Position numbers and translations under genes: made by a program | NCBI GenBank assembly: GCA_029532415.1 | Contig: JAQOTA010000014.1 | Location: 1 to 64,000, forward strand | Length of the DNA: 64,000 nt | Source of the DNA: Marasmius tenuissimus | Lineage: Eukaryota; Basidiomycota; Agaricomycetes; Agaricales; Marasmiaceae | Reading direction: 5' to 3' | Shown here: positions 22,247 through 32,366 of the stretch, one piece after another | Position numbering within the stretch: the first letter of the stretch is position 1 | Layout: the number at the start of each line of letters is the position of its first letter | The notes under the pieces: model-generated | Seen by the model: the letters and a program-made list of their open reading frames with translations, nothing else | Told to the model about the DNA's origin: nothing | Database searches by the model: none

Positions 22247-24229
22247 TTACAACCAAAGCGATTCATTCCACCAGCTACCCTCTTGTGGCAACCCGGTAGC
22301 CGCAGTATCAAACATCGAAACCGTATCCTCCGAAGTCTCGTCCCACCTCCAATCCAGCATCACGCCTCCTATCTCTTGGGCTACCCTCGTCGTCTCCGAG
22401 TCTTGTGTGGGTCTCTGCATCTGAAGCGATTCGAAGATCTTCCATACGTCACCCCGGAGGGGTCGCCCAAGGTCAACTCGGAACGTTCCCAAACTTTCTC
22501 TTCGAGTCTTCGTTGCGAAGTCGAGCAATATATTTCGATCATCAAGGGCGCATCCTCCAATGTTGAGCTCCTCCAGTCGAGGACATATGGGCAATGCCGC
22601 GAGCGCGTCAGCCGGTGATTCGACACGGTCCGCGTCCGTTCCAGCCTGCAGAAACTCTCGAAGGATCTGGTCCAGCCAATGCTTCCGCCAGGTTGAGGAA
22701 ACGTTTCGGTCAGCCCAGCTCGGTTCTGGCGGCTCCATGAAATACTCAAGACCAAAACTTTGCCGTCTCTTCGTTCCCGTCAGGCGACCATACCCTAAAT
22801 TGAGCGACACAAGGGTTTCTAGCTGTTGAAGGACCCTGATCACCGCCTCCCCCGCGACTATGCGAGGGTGAAATATCTCGAAATGGGTGAGCAGGCACTG
22901 CGATCGTTGGAGAAGGTCCTCAAAAGGTAGATGAGCAGCGTGGTTCAAGCGGCTATCGCTTTCTTCATCATCTCCGTAAAAACCTACGAAAAGTCTCCTC
23001 AAAGAAGGAAGGGTGATGCTATCGAAGATTTGTATGACGGCTGGTCGGAACTCCAAGTCATTGGAAGTATTCACGGATGCGAACAACGTGGCGTATTGTA
23101 TTGCATTATCGAGGAACGATATGCGGAAATTCTGGAGGCTAGGCCATTGTATGGGATGAGAGATAGCGGCTGTAGCGTCGGCCCTCAAGTTCGAGTCACT
23201 GAGGATGATTGTTAGCGTGGTCAGCGAGCGACATTTGGCTGCGAGACCCTGCATGAGTTGGGCCGGATCGAGCGACGAATGCCGGTTGGATAATACAGGA
23301 AATATGATGGAGAGTTCGTTTAGATGGTGCCAGGGTATTGGAAGCGATAAAGTTTCTGCGGAGATGTTGTCATAGAATAATTCAAGTCGTCGGAGTGAAC
23401 GTGCTTTGGTAAGGAGATTTTCAAGAGGGGAGGAGGCGAAGAGGTCATTGTCAACGTGGGCGTTTGTTTGTTGTCCGTACCTATTGTGGAGTGCTCCAAA
23501 GCTACAAAACGACTCGAGGGATGACAGGGAGCTTGCTGGTAAGCTCTCGAGTGGGGTAAGATCCAATAGATAAATCCCACTGTTGAAGACAGCCGTTCTC
23601 CATCGGGGTAAGTACTGTATGAGAAGCTCGGTGAGCTCAGTAGTGAGGATGGGCGAAGACTCCGGCATTTGAGCTGATGGTCTACCCCGAGATAAACCGT
23701 CCAGAGGATATGTCTGCGCTGCGAGGGAGACGGTGATCGGGAGGGACCCCGACCTATCGAGCCAGGCTTTGAGACATTCTTTTCTCTCGTGTAGCCTCGT
23801 GATGCAATCGGGATTGAGGGTTTCCGAAGATTGTACTATCGGGAAATGGATATGGATAGAATTCCAGAGGCTCGGAGTGCTCAGAGCGATCTCTCGCCAC
23901 GAATGGCAGATGGTAGTGAGCAGGAGCGGTGAACTCTTGGTTGTGCGAGTGCAGAGACCAAACACATTGTCAGGGAGAGTTTGGATGAAGATCAATCTCC
24001 AAATATCTGCAGGAAGTCGACGAAATGGTGAGAGTAGGGCATGATGGAGGTCGACGAATTGCTTCAACGTCTGTCTTTTGGCTTGTAGCCGTGATATTTC
24101 TTCATCCAACTGGCGAATCTGCTCTTCTGGTGCTTGCACGAGATCTCGAAGCGAGCGTAGCTCTTCGGTAGAGGGAGGGTAATTCGTATTCAAGACACGA
24201 GCGAAAGGTGTATTGATACCGAACTCCAT
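22247..24229 (-). CDS. F-box / leucine-rich-repeat-like protein
   Basis: An intact intronless frame of 660 residues of the large Agaricomycete F-box class. The N-terminus carries a coiled coil (about residues 35-60, EEQIRQLDEEISRLQ). The F-box follows at about residues 66-110: LPADIWRLIFIQTLP, then ICHSWREIALSTPSLW. The rest holds leucine-rich segments typical of the class (SLRRLELF, LNELSIIF, RSLTTLTIILS, PRLEELNIGGCAL). F-box proteins link substrates through Skp1 to SCF ubiquitin ligases; the substrate here is unknown. The gene is convergent with the SSP2 remnant at 21640-21741. A close relative in the same arrangement lies at the right edge of the window (62764-64000). Sites at 43735 and 59275 lack the F-box gene although the flanking SSP2 sequence is present. 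Confidence 0.88.
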   Translation of the reverse strand: MEFGINTPFARVLNTNYPPSTEELRSLRDLVQAPEEQIRQLDEEISRLQAKRQTLKQFVDLHHALLSPFRRLPADIWRLIFIQTLPDNVFGLCTRTTKSSPLLLTTICHSWREIALSTPSLWNSIHIHFPIVQSSETLNPDCITRLHERKECLKAWLDRSGSLPITVSLAAQTYPLDGLSRGRPSAQMPESSPILTTELTELLIQYLPRWRTAVFNSGIYLLDLTPLESLPASSLSSLESFCSFGALHNRYGQQTNAHVDNDLFASSPLENLLTKARSLRRLELFYDNISAETLSLPIPWHHLNELSIIFPVLSNRHSSLDPAQLMQGLAAKCRSLTTLTIILSDSNLRADATAAISHPIQWPSLQNFRISFLDNAIQYATLFASVNTSNDLEFRPAVIQIFDSITLPSLRRLFVGFYGDDEESDSRLNHAAHLPFEDLLQRSQCLLTHFEIFHPRIVAGEAVIRVLQQLETLVSLNLGYGRLTGTKRRQSFGLEYFMEPPEPSWADRNVSSTWRKHWLDQILREFLQAGTDADRVESPADALAALPICPRLEELNIGGCALDDRNILLDFATKTRRESLGTFRVDLGRPLRGDVWKIFESLQMQRPTQDSETTRVAQEIGGVMLDWRWDETSEDTVSMFDTAATGLPQEGSWWNESLWL

Positions 24230-25339
24230 TTCTTTGAGGAAGTTCGAACCTGATGCTTGAGTTTTGGGTGAATTGACGCACTAGACGCATAAACTAGTCA
24301 ATCAATGCTCACCGATTCGCTTCTCGATGGCTCTGAGGCTCTGCGGGCAGGGTAGATGGGGTTCTCTGATCAATGCGGGACGTCTCGTGGCAGTCGCAGA
24401 TTAGACGGCTTACTGTTGCGATGGGCACAGCCGACCGCTGGAGCACTGGATTTCGATGGGTGCAAGCTACTTCGAGTTCAGCTCCTATATGAGCAGAAAC
24501 ATTATCATGTTCATTCGTTGGGGGTCCTCCTGGAGAACACGGATGTTGTAAGAAAAGAGATTCGCTTCGTGGGAAGAACTCGGCACAATTTGGGAAGACT
24601 GACCACGTGCACTTGTGGGTTCCTATGGGTCCAAACTTCTTTATCTTCATTCTGCTTCTGACCTCATTATTCCGTAGTCTCAGGTTGATATAATATAAAA
24701 ATCACCTCCTAGCTACCAGTAAACACTCATATTGTCAAGTTATTGTTCTCCCGCTGCCCCTTTTGTCTCTCTACCTCAACTCCGAGAGGTATCTGTGATC
24801 TGTGATGAGTAGTACTCAAGCTTCCTACGTTCGCTCACTGGGCTCATGAAGCTGATCAAGAAGTGAACCGACTATCCGCATCCCGTATCACCAAATTCTC
24901 ATATGGCGGGAGAAAGACAGTTCAATAGCCCGGAAATCTTTCCCCTGATCATTTCAGTCATCAATGCTCTAGGTCTGAGTTATAGCACTTCAGCCTTCAA
25001 GCGTCCGCGAGTTGTGATACCCGTGCTTCGACAATAGCCAAAAAGGCGATAGGCGAGGCTATGTATCGTCTAGGTCGAACTTGTCGTTCTGTCGTCGAGT
25101 ATGCTCAATGGCCATCATGAAAGCGGTTTAGGATACATAGTCGACATCCCAGACATTAGTCGGCGTTCGACGACTGAAAGGAGTACTGAGCTATAGCAGG
25201 ATCTGTCGTTTCAGACATAACTAAGCGCAAAGATTCGTAGTTCATGGACCGAAAGAATTTGCCTACCTCATTATCGTAACGCCCCATCCGGGATACACGC
25301 TGAGATGAATCCATGACAGCGTTTCTTGGCCATCCAGAT
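24230..25339. other. Intergenic, flank of F-box cassette
   Basis: Positions about 24465-24650 and 24735-24760 are homologous to 43750-43930 and 44080-44110, where the F-box gene itself is absent. They therefore mark the outer border of the cassette. No gene is recognised from there to 25340. Confidence 0.5.
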
Positions 25340-25700
25340 GATCACCCCCTAGCCATACGCCGCCCCACATCCGTACACTGCGCACCAAATTACCCCGGTG
25401 CTCTTTTCCCTCTTTCCCGTACCGAACCGGCTCCGAGGAACGAAACTGGGAGCAACGGAGGATCCGGAATGCAGAGGTTCGGTAGAGCTACTCTTTGTAT
25501 AGCTCTTTGCGGTTGATACTGTGGATGTCTTCCCGGCGAGAGTAAGAGACTTTCTGTGGGCCGGCGGCGAAGGGCGGGTTGGTCTAGGGTACAGGGGGGT
25601 GCGATGCCTGCGAGAGCACTGGTGGCGAGGAAGACGAGAGCGTGATAGCAAGACACAACACGATGACGAGGAAGCTGTGGTGTGTGAGACGGGATCAGAG
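25340..25700 (-). pseudogene. Decayed SSP1 copy
   Basis: The minus strand retains pieces of the tandem peptide genes at 214 and 1731. These are a signal-peptide remnant ending in SALAG, a pro-region piece with APPCTLDQPAL, and a segment with SSSTEPL and VPRS before a GKR. The pieces are in different frames, the start codon is lost, and only scattered bases of the cysteine-rich mature part remain. It lies directly behind the wrecked transporter on the same strand. Confidence 0.75.
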
Positions 25701-25790
25701 ACAGGCAGAGAGATGATGCTGAGACGAGTGCTTGCCTGAGAGTGGGTTGAGAACGAATATCAATTTTTTTTGGTTCTGTTCTTGGAAAGC

Positions 25791-26750
25791 TCATGTCGCC
25801 TCGCTCCCATTAGGAGAGCTGTTATATCCACGCAACTCCGTCCTCTCATTCGCCTGTTTCAGCTGCATGAAATTCTTCTCCTCATCTAAATCCTTCAACA
25901 CCTTAAACGTCTTGCTCTCAGGCATCGTCAACCATCGGTGTAGATTTCCAAACGCCAGAATCAAGGAAAAGCCCAACGACGGTTCTCCGTACACCATCCA
26001 CCTCGCTAGTGTTCCCCTCGTCATACATAAAGTGTTGATAGCACTCCAAGATGATCATGGTTACCAAAGAACTAGCGAGAGAGCCCTATCCTTGGTCGGA
26101 GAAGATGTACGCGAGCATCGTCCCTCGTTTCCGAAGATTGGTTCGGTCGGAAGTGACAGAGGCAGACATCGGGTGGTCTCCGCCAACGCCAACGCTAAGC
26201 AGGATACGAAACATCCCGAGGTAGATCAAACACGAGTCGGGTGAGAGCGATCCAGTCGGGGTAGTAAGACAGAGGATGGTGGCGAGGATGATGAGCATTA
26301 ACTCTTTTCCGTAGTCTGGCCGCCCTTTCTTCCGAGCGAATCGGCGAGGTATCCTAGATGGATTTGTCGCGTCAGTAAACGAGGAGAAGGCGCGTAGGGT
26401 CTGACGACGTACCGAAAAGAAACTGTCCGATAACGCTCACTATATTAGCACCCGCTTTCATGAAGCCCTCGAGGTTCGCAGGCAGTGAGGCGCCACCGTA
26501 TAAACGATATTGAAGCATAGTCGCAACAGCATTGATAATGAAGAGATCGTAGGCTAAGTAATCCAAAGTTAACAAAAAGCAATATTCCGAGGCAAGGAAA
26601 ACCATACCGTCGAGGAAGAAGCCATTCTCCTGCGATACCCAACAACCTTACCTCCGTCCATGTCAAAATGAACGCAGGGCGAATCTTTTCAACCTCCTGT
26701 AACCGAGCAGGGTCAGGCGGGTGTTCATTCGATGTAGACGAAGAAGGCAT
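25791..26750 (-). pseudogene. Broken PHO84-like phosphate:H+ symporter
   Basis: Pieces of a major-facilitator phosphate permease occur in order on the minus strand. They are an N-terminus (MPSSSTSNEHPPDPARL and LTWTEVRLLGIAG), then AYDLFIINAVATMLQYRLYGG, ANLEGFMKAGANI and VIGQFLFG. After an intron come LMLIILATILCLTTPTG, YLGMFRILLSVGVGGDHPMS and RGTMLAYIFSDQG, and finally a C-terminal scrap (LTMPESKTFKVLKD). A frameshift sits between GIAG and the FFLD region. A stop codon replaces the residue after SDQG. Most of the central and C-terminal membrane segments are missing. Intact family members have about 520-580 residues and twelve helices, so this copy cannot encode a transporter. Confidence 0.85.
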
Positions 26751-28504
26751 GGTATCGCGGTACTTGATACCTTAAAAGGACCTTCAAGAAATGATGAGAC
26801 ATAACAATCACAACAAAGATTCGGATAAACGTACATTTCTGCCGTTTCCTCCAAAGCATCATCGGTTCACCCAGCAATTCGTGGCCTCTCACAGCGTCAT
26901 ACACCACAACGATAGCTCGCTAACCCTTCCACCAGAGCCCCTATGATCGCCTAGTACCAGTTTGACTTGTCAGTACACGTATTCCGTGGACGGCAGTATC
27001 CTACTAACCGCTGCGTAACGGTCTCCCTGTCAATTGACGAGGATTCATGTTACGTCGGGCTGGAGCTTTTTGACAATTCGGAGAGCTCAGGAGGAATGTT
27101 GCAAAAGACTCGATCGGATATTTCAGGGTAGTGGAGAGTTTTTCTGACGTAGGTTCGAGAATACAGTGCATGACAGTTGTACCGAAGGGATCGCAGGGCA
27201 ACCATCATAACGAAGCTGTAAGAATGAAGGAACGCGTGAGATCCTTATCAGAAGGAGCACAAGATGAGCATACCTCGATCAACGATCTCACTGACAACAT
27301 TAAAGCTTAACGCCCTGTTCCACCTCCAAAAGTTCTATCAGTTCCTCTGCACAAAATCGTCAGATTGAACCCTCGAATACACGGACCGACCACCATGTAC
27401 CTTTCAGCGTTCAGAGACGCAATCAGCGGTGACTAGATTGCATCAGGTCTCTGGAGTCACACTCAATTCTAAGAACGTGATGTTTAGACGTGAAGATTCG
27501 ACGAAATTGGGGTGGTGGAGTGAGCATACCCGAATGGCAGTCAATGTTGTGAGCATCCCCAGCCCAAGGTAGCCCCTCATAATCAAACTTCCTAAAAAGG
27601 GACCAGTAGCGGTAAAACGACGAGAGAAAACGAAAACCCGGCGATGTGTTGATTGGGACTGATGATGATCTGAGTTTGAGAGCACAGGCGCTTGTTGAGG
27701 CTCCTCTTTGGGACCCTCATGACCAAACAATGCCATCCAATCACCGCGTTTTTCCGAGACTTTGCCTTCTTCCATCGCTGTATGTAACTGGTCAAGCAGA
27801 CTTTGCGAAGACTCGAGCCGCAACCTCAGAAACTACAACAACTCAAGGCTCACTAGCACTGTCTCTACCAGCGGATGCCCAATAACAACGACATCGACCA
27901 GAAATCAGGAGGCTTCATCATCCAATTCGCAACACAGATTCTGTTTCGCAATGTTTCTCGCTCTTCCTCGCTGCAATGACACGAGTCGTCTGCGAGAACC
28001 TATCAGAGACTCAAATTAATGGCCAGCTGACACACTTGTGCCTCAACAACTCCCATTCATCTCCTTGCTTGTTCAACTGGGCGCTTTCGAATCATTTGTC
28101 TGTGACTCGAAGCGGCCCCTCGCTATTGCGTTTGTTTGTTGTTGGAATACTCGTACCAACAGAGGAGAATCATACGGGGATGATGGGGGCTGCGAGGTAT
28201 GGAGATTTCGAGGAACACAATGAAGCAGGAGAGGCAGTATTGATTGAGCCAAGACTACTCGTCAAGAAGACGTACACTGGAAGAGAGTTACTAGCCAGCC
28301 AGGCGAAGTGTTCCAGATGCTCCGTCGGGAGAGGGGAAGAGGAAGGGAGGGAACATTTAGTCTCTGGGCTCATGCTCGGCGCAGGCTAGAATGGGTGCAC
28401 CGCTGGTTTTGCGTCAGGCCATGTACGACCGAGATGAGCGTTTGGATGGGTCTTGTTGAGTGTCAAAGGGACAATTTTCAATCTTAGAAAGGCGATGAGA
28501 GCTT
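26751..28504. other. Unassigned stretch with short minus-strand frames
   Basis: Minus-strand frames at 27823-27443 (including QSLLDQLHTAMEEGKVSEKRGDW and a hydrophobic GSLIMRGYLGLGMLTTL, split by a likely intron donor) and near 27200 look like exons of an unrecognised, possibly decayed gene. No continuous model could be built and no family is recognised. Confidence 0.35.
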
Positions 28505-28861
28505 CTAAGGAACTTTACTACTGGGACGGTAGGTAAGGTCACAGTCTCCCGTCGTACAAGTCAACTGAGATCTCGCAGCATAGACCTTACTGATTCCATC
28601 GCGAAGTTTATCCCCTTGCGCCAGAATGGTACTAGGAAACAAAGACGGTCTCCGACCAATTTTGGGAGACTTCGGCGCCGTAACGTATACGTCCTCATCC
28701 GAGCTGGTCTCACCATTCGAAAATTTATCTGAAGGTTCCCAGCTCCTCGTCAGGTTTACTAATTCCTCGGCATGAAGTGGTAAAGCAGACAAAGAGCAGA
28801 GGCCCGGCCACCCATCGCGCCAGTACGTACGGTACGATCGCTGGGAGCTGTGGGTCCACAT
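28505..28861 (-). other. Minus-strand frame with relatives in the block copies
   Basis: A 118-codon frame of unknown function. Its second half contains STILAQGDKLR. Related minus-strand sequence (STILAQGDAFR) occurs in the block copy at about 51050-51265, and a DNA-level relative near 41640 is disrupted. The matching position upstream of SSP2 genes shows that this stretch belongs to the same repeated block. Whether any copy is a functional gene is unclear. Confidence 0.35.
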
Positions 28862-29630
28862 CTTATGTAGTATCTTGAGCTCTCAAAGCGGCCCGCAATC
28901 GACTTGACTTTATCGGTTGAAGGGAGGTATATTTATAGGTCGCTACTGTCTATGCAGGTTCGCGCTGGGCTTAGAATAGGCATCCTGACCATAGAGGACA
29001 AGCCTAGATATCTGGCCGAAGCCGACCCTCACGCATTTGTGATCTTTCTAGTAAATGTAAGGCTCCGGTCAGATTCACGAGCTCCGTGGGCGCCACAATC
29101 AATTACTTTTCCTTTGAGGGTGTCGATGAATCAACATGACTCCACGGCCTACGAGAACAACTTTTACGAATACTTGAACCCTCTTCAAATTGCTGATCGG
29201 GGTTTTCTCGCGAGCGGAGAAGCCCGCAGGCCACTAGATTTAGAGTCAGGAGCATGCAAGGGGGGCGAACTACTGGATGCTGATGTGGATAACAGGACGA
29301 AAAACGGGCTGGATAATACGAGTGTCTCGGGGAGCACTTAGATTCGCTGGGATACGGAACACTCCCCGTTCTCTCCAGATTAAAAATCTCCATGTAAGGG
29401 GCTGCATTCTTGGTGACCTGGACTTGTTATTCTTCCTTTTTCAAGCCCTCGAGTAAAACGCCCATGTGAAGATTGGCTATGTGACCAGCTTAATTGATGT
29501 CCGCTGGCTCGTATGTGCCGTTGGTTCTTCCGAGTGGATCGAATCAAGTTTCGAATCGAGGCCGCCCCACCACATCGGCACTACCGTAAGCCAGAACCTC
29601 TCTCGAACGGCAAAGATCGGGACTCGTTGG
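28862..29630. other. Upstream region of SSP2-A
   Basis: A 145-codon plus-strand frame at 28904-29341 has no recognisable domain and no counterpart upstream of the other SSP2 copies, so it is not called as a gene. Confidence 0.4.
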
Positions 29631-29638
29631 TATAAATA
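29631..29638 (+). promoter_or_regulatory. TATA box of SSP2-A
   Basis: TATAAATA followed by CTGGAGG lies 149 bases before the start codon. The other SSP2 genes have it at 149, 148 and (degenerate) 159 bases. A 60-base GT-AG intron in the 5' leader (29712-29771) is conserved among the copies. Confidence 0.75.
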
Positions 29639-29779
29639 CTGGAGGCCCGCCTCATCTTCTTCAGCACACTACCGCTGCTACTTCCACATATTCAAACAAC
29701 TCTTTACACTAGTGAGCTGCCTCTTCGTCTTCAGAGTTTTCGACACCAGGAGCTGACCACTTGCTAGATAGGTACAACC

Positions 29780-30265
29780 ATGAAGTTCACCATCGGAATC
29801 CTTGCCATCGTCATCCAAATCGCCAGCGTTCACTCCGTCGTAGTGTCTCCATCAGACGCGACTGAAGAGTGCGGCTCTCTCGGCGTTCTCAATGTCGATC
29901 TCAACAACCTCCCCGAGGGCATGACCGCCAACGACGTCCGCAAATGTGCTGATCATCCTCTCGGCGGTAAACCCCGCCAAAACGCTCAATGGGAGTCCTT
30001 GGCTCCCATGGAGAGCAACCTCAGCAACCGTTCCAGCATCATCGACGCTAGGGCTGCCCAAAAATGCGAATACGACGCTCCGTACGGTTGCAGTGGCGGG
30101 TATTGCTGGAGCACCTGTGGTGTAGCTGGGAGTGGTACTTGGTGTTGGACTGCTGCAGGAGACGGTACTGGACCGTGGTTGACCTGCAGCACATTTAATG
30201 ATTGCAACCCCAGTGCCGCTTGCGGAAAAGGCAACAATTGTGATTCTTGTGGGTGCAGCTGCTGA
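29780..30265 (+). CDS. Small secreted cysteine-rich protein SSP2-A
   Basis: An intact 161-residue protein of unrecognised family. Residues 1-19 form a signal peptide (MKFTIGILAIVIQIASVHS). A conserved pro-like region follows with ECGSLGVLNVDLNNLPEG and VRKCADHPLGGKPRQ. The C-terminal domain of about 68 residues starts after RAAQKC and carries twelve cysteines (GCSGGYCW, GTWCW, WLTC, and a tight CDSCGCSC end), so a disulfide-rich extracellular protein is expected. The coding region has no introns; one intron lies in the 5' leader. Paralogues are at 42825 (nonsense codon), 52329 (frameshift), 61228 (intact) and 21640 (scrap). The role is unknown. Small secreted proteins of this kind in fungi include effectors and antimicrobial or self-recognition factors, but nothing here decides between these. 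Confidence 0.87.
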   Translation: MKFTIGILAIVIQIASVHSVVVSPSDATEECGSLGVLNVDLNNLPEGMTANDVRKCADHPLGGKPRQNAQWESLAPMESNLSNRSSIIDARAAQKCEYDAPYGCSGGYCWSTCGVAGSGTWCWTAAGDGTGPWLTCSTFNDCNPSAACGKGNNCDSCGCSC

Positions 30266-30884
30266 ATTTTCGAGAAGGTGGAGAGCGGAGGTGTGAAAGC
30301 TTCCGATGCCGGACATGAGCAAGTTCGGTATGCCGGCGAGTGACGACCGGGCTGGCCACTACTATCACGACGTTTTCGAATTCAACTTCGATGTACGGAT
30401 AAAAATCTTATAACAATCTGTCGGCAGTCAAAAATAGATACTTACATAGGCTGAATTACGATACTGGAATGCTTCGGAAGTCGGATAAATCACTCAGAAA
30501 AAAGCAGTCGGCACTTCGCTATGCAGAATCCGGATTCCGGTGTGGGAAACCCTTGCCTGCCAATTTCAACTCCCGACGGTGCCGATGATTCAACGTGTCT
30601 ATCCTGCGATTGCCACAAGGCACCATGACTTATCGTTCCTGCGCTGATCAGAGTAACTCGTCCACCATGTCAGCGGAGCCTATAGGCACTATCGAGGAGC
30701 AAACCAGTGAGTATTCATTGACCCTTTTGCACGTCGAGCGTGTAAATTCATTCAAAACTGAGGCATCATCGGGCTCGGACGTCGAAACAATGAAGTTCGA
30801 TATCGATAGCCCCTTCAATCTTTCATGTGTTAAACACGAAAGACAGCCTCACTCCCCACGTTTCATTGGTACACGACATTGACT
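30266..30884. other. 3' flank of SSP2-A and spacer
   Basis: The first ~70 bases (GAGAAGGTGGAGAG, then TGCCGGCGAGTGACGACCGG) are shared with the other SSP2 loci. After that the sequence is unique, and no F-box remnant is seen. The frame at 30595-30882 is not recognised. Confidence 0.5.
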
Positions 30885-31367
30885 TGATTTTGTTTATCGG
30901 GACTTACGTGCTACACCGTCACGCCACATACACGCCTTTTTGCTTATTGTAGCACTAGAATGCCTGGGTTTTGGAGATTCGCGCCTGTTTTTCGTGTATC
31001 AAGTTTGAAATGTAACTATTCAATTTGATAGAGGTTCTGGAGAGCAACGCGACGAGAGTAATAGTTTGTGGGTCCCCGGAGGTCCGAATGGGTGAGATTT
31101 ACACGCGCGTGCGCACGGACCATTAACGTTCAAATTCGATAGATCGGATGACTAAATCAATGTTGTTCTCTTCCCAAACCATCATCACCATTTTGTTGTG
31201 CCAAGTGCGTGCGAACTCGTCTGGCATATTTATTCTCTGTGAAGGCGTCTTGTGAGACTTTTTTTTTTTTTCATTTATCATTGCTCGCGGCTCGGTTAAT
31301 TTACAAAACTTCTTGATTTCTCTCGGGATTTCCTCATCTTGTGGGTTCGATAAGCGCCTTAAAGGGC

Positions 31368-31375
31368 TATATAAT
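31368..31375 (+). promoter_or_regulatory. Conserved TATA-like element upstream of regulator 2
   Basis: TATATAAT in the same context as at 15627-15634, about 1 kb before the start codon of the second regulator gene. Confidence 0.45.
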
Positions 31376-32366
31376 ACGAGGTTTGCTCTATTCAAGACAG
31401 CTTCACTCCCCATGATTCGATTTGGTCATTCATACACGAAATTCAGGGCCTCATTCAGACGGATGCCATATGGTTGGCGACCTTGGACCCACAGCGAGAT
31501 CCTTCGAATTCTCAATGACTTTCGGTACGTATCCGACATGAAAAACATAAAGATCCTTTGAATTCTCAACGACTTTCAGTACATGAAAACATACCCGGAA
31601 TTATCACAGCAACGAACGCCAGCAAAATATTTGAATACGGCCACTTTGAGCTAAGTTTTACCGAAGACTCGAAGTTATAAGTGGAACTGGCAAGCTCGGT
31701 CACTGTGACGAGGTCTGACCCATCTCTACCTTCTCCCGGTAGCATACAGGGAGCGACTGTCTTCCCGGTATCGCCAGGATGGTCCGCGAGACTAACTTTT
31801 ACCAGTATCCACCATTTGCCGGTATAGAGCGAGCCTCCCGCCTATGATACAACACGAGTCAAGGTGTATCTATGGGCAGCCTTATTGACGCCGGACCCCG
31901 CTTATCCTACATCACCCAACTATGGACTGCGGGCGGCTGGCAGTGGAAACAGATCTAGGATTAGCGCCATCGTGGAAGCGAGGAGAGACATATACGGGTT
32001 TTAAGGGCCGTTGCAGGGGGTTGATGGAATGGAATGACTGGTACGAGTGTTCGCTCTTCCCACCGGCCATTGACAAGATTCCCGTACCACGGTCGTGAGC
32101 GCTGCTTTTCCCACCTCATCGTCGTTGTTTGCGGAGCTTACACGTAAGTACTACTCTGCAGGGATGGGAAACTCTTGGTAAATTCGCCCTCTTTCACCTG
32201 GCACCGCCCTACAATTTATTCCATCACCATCGCTATCTGTGATTTTTTGATACCGTCACTGATGGCCTCCGCCCAGCCTCCGCCCGCTGTCACCAAGAAT
32301 TGAAAAAACATTTGCCCGACTGAGACAAACCCCACTTTACACCGTTCTTTGTTTTGAACTACCACA

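Noticed and set aside
28904..29341. 145-codon frame upstream of SSP2-A
   Set aside because: Not present upstream of any other SSP2 copy and without recognisable features; probably a chance open frame.
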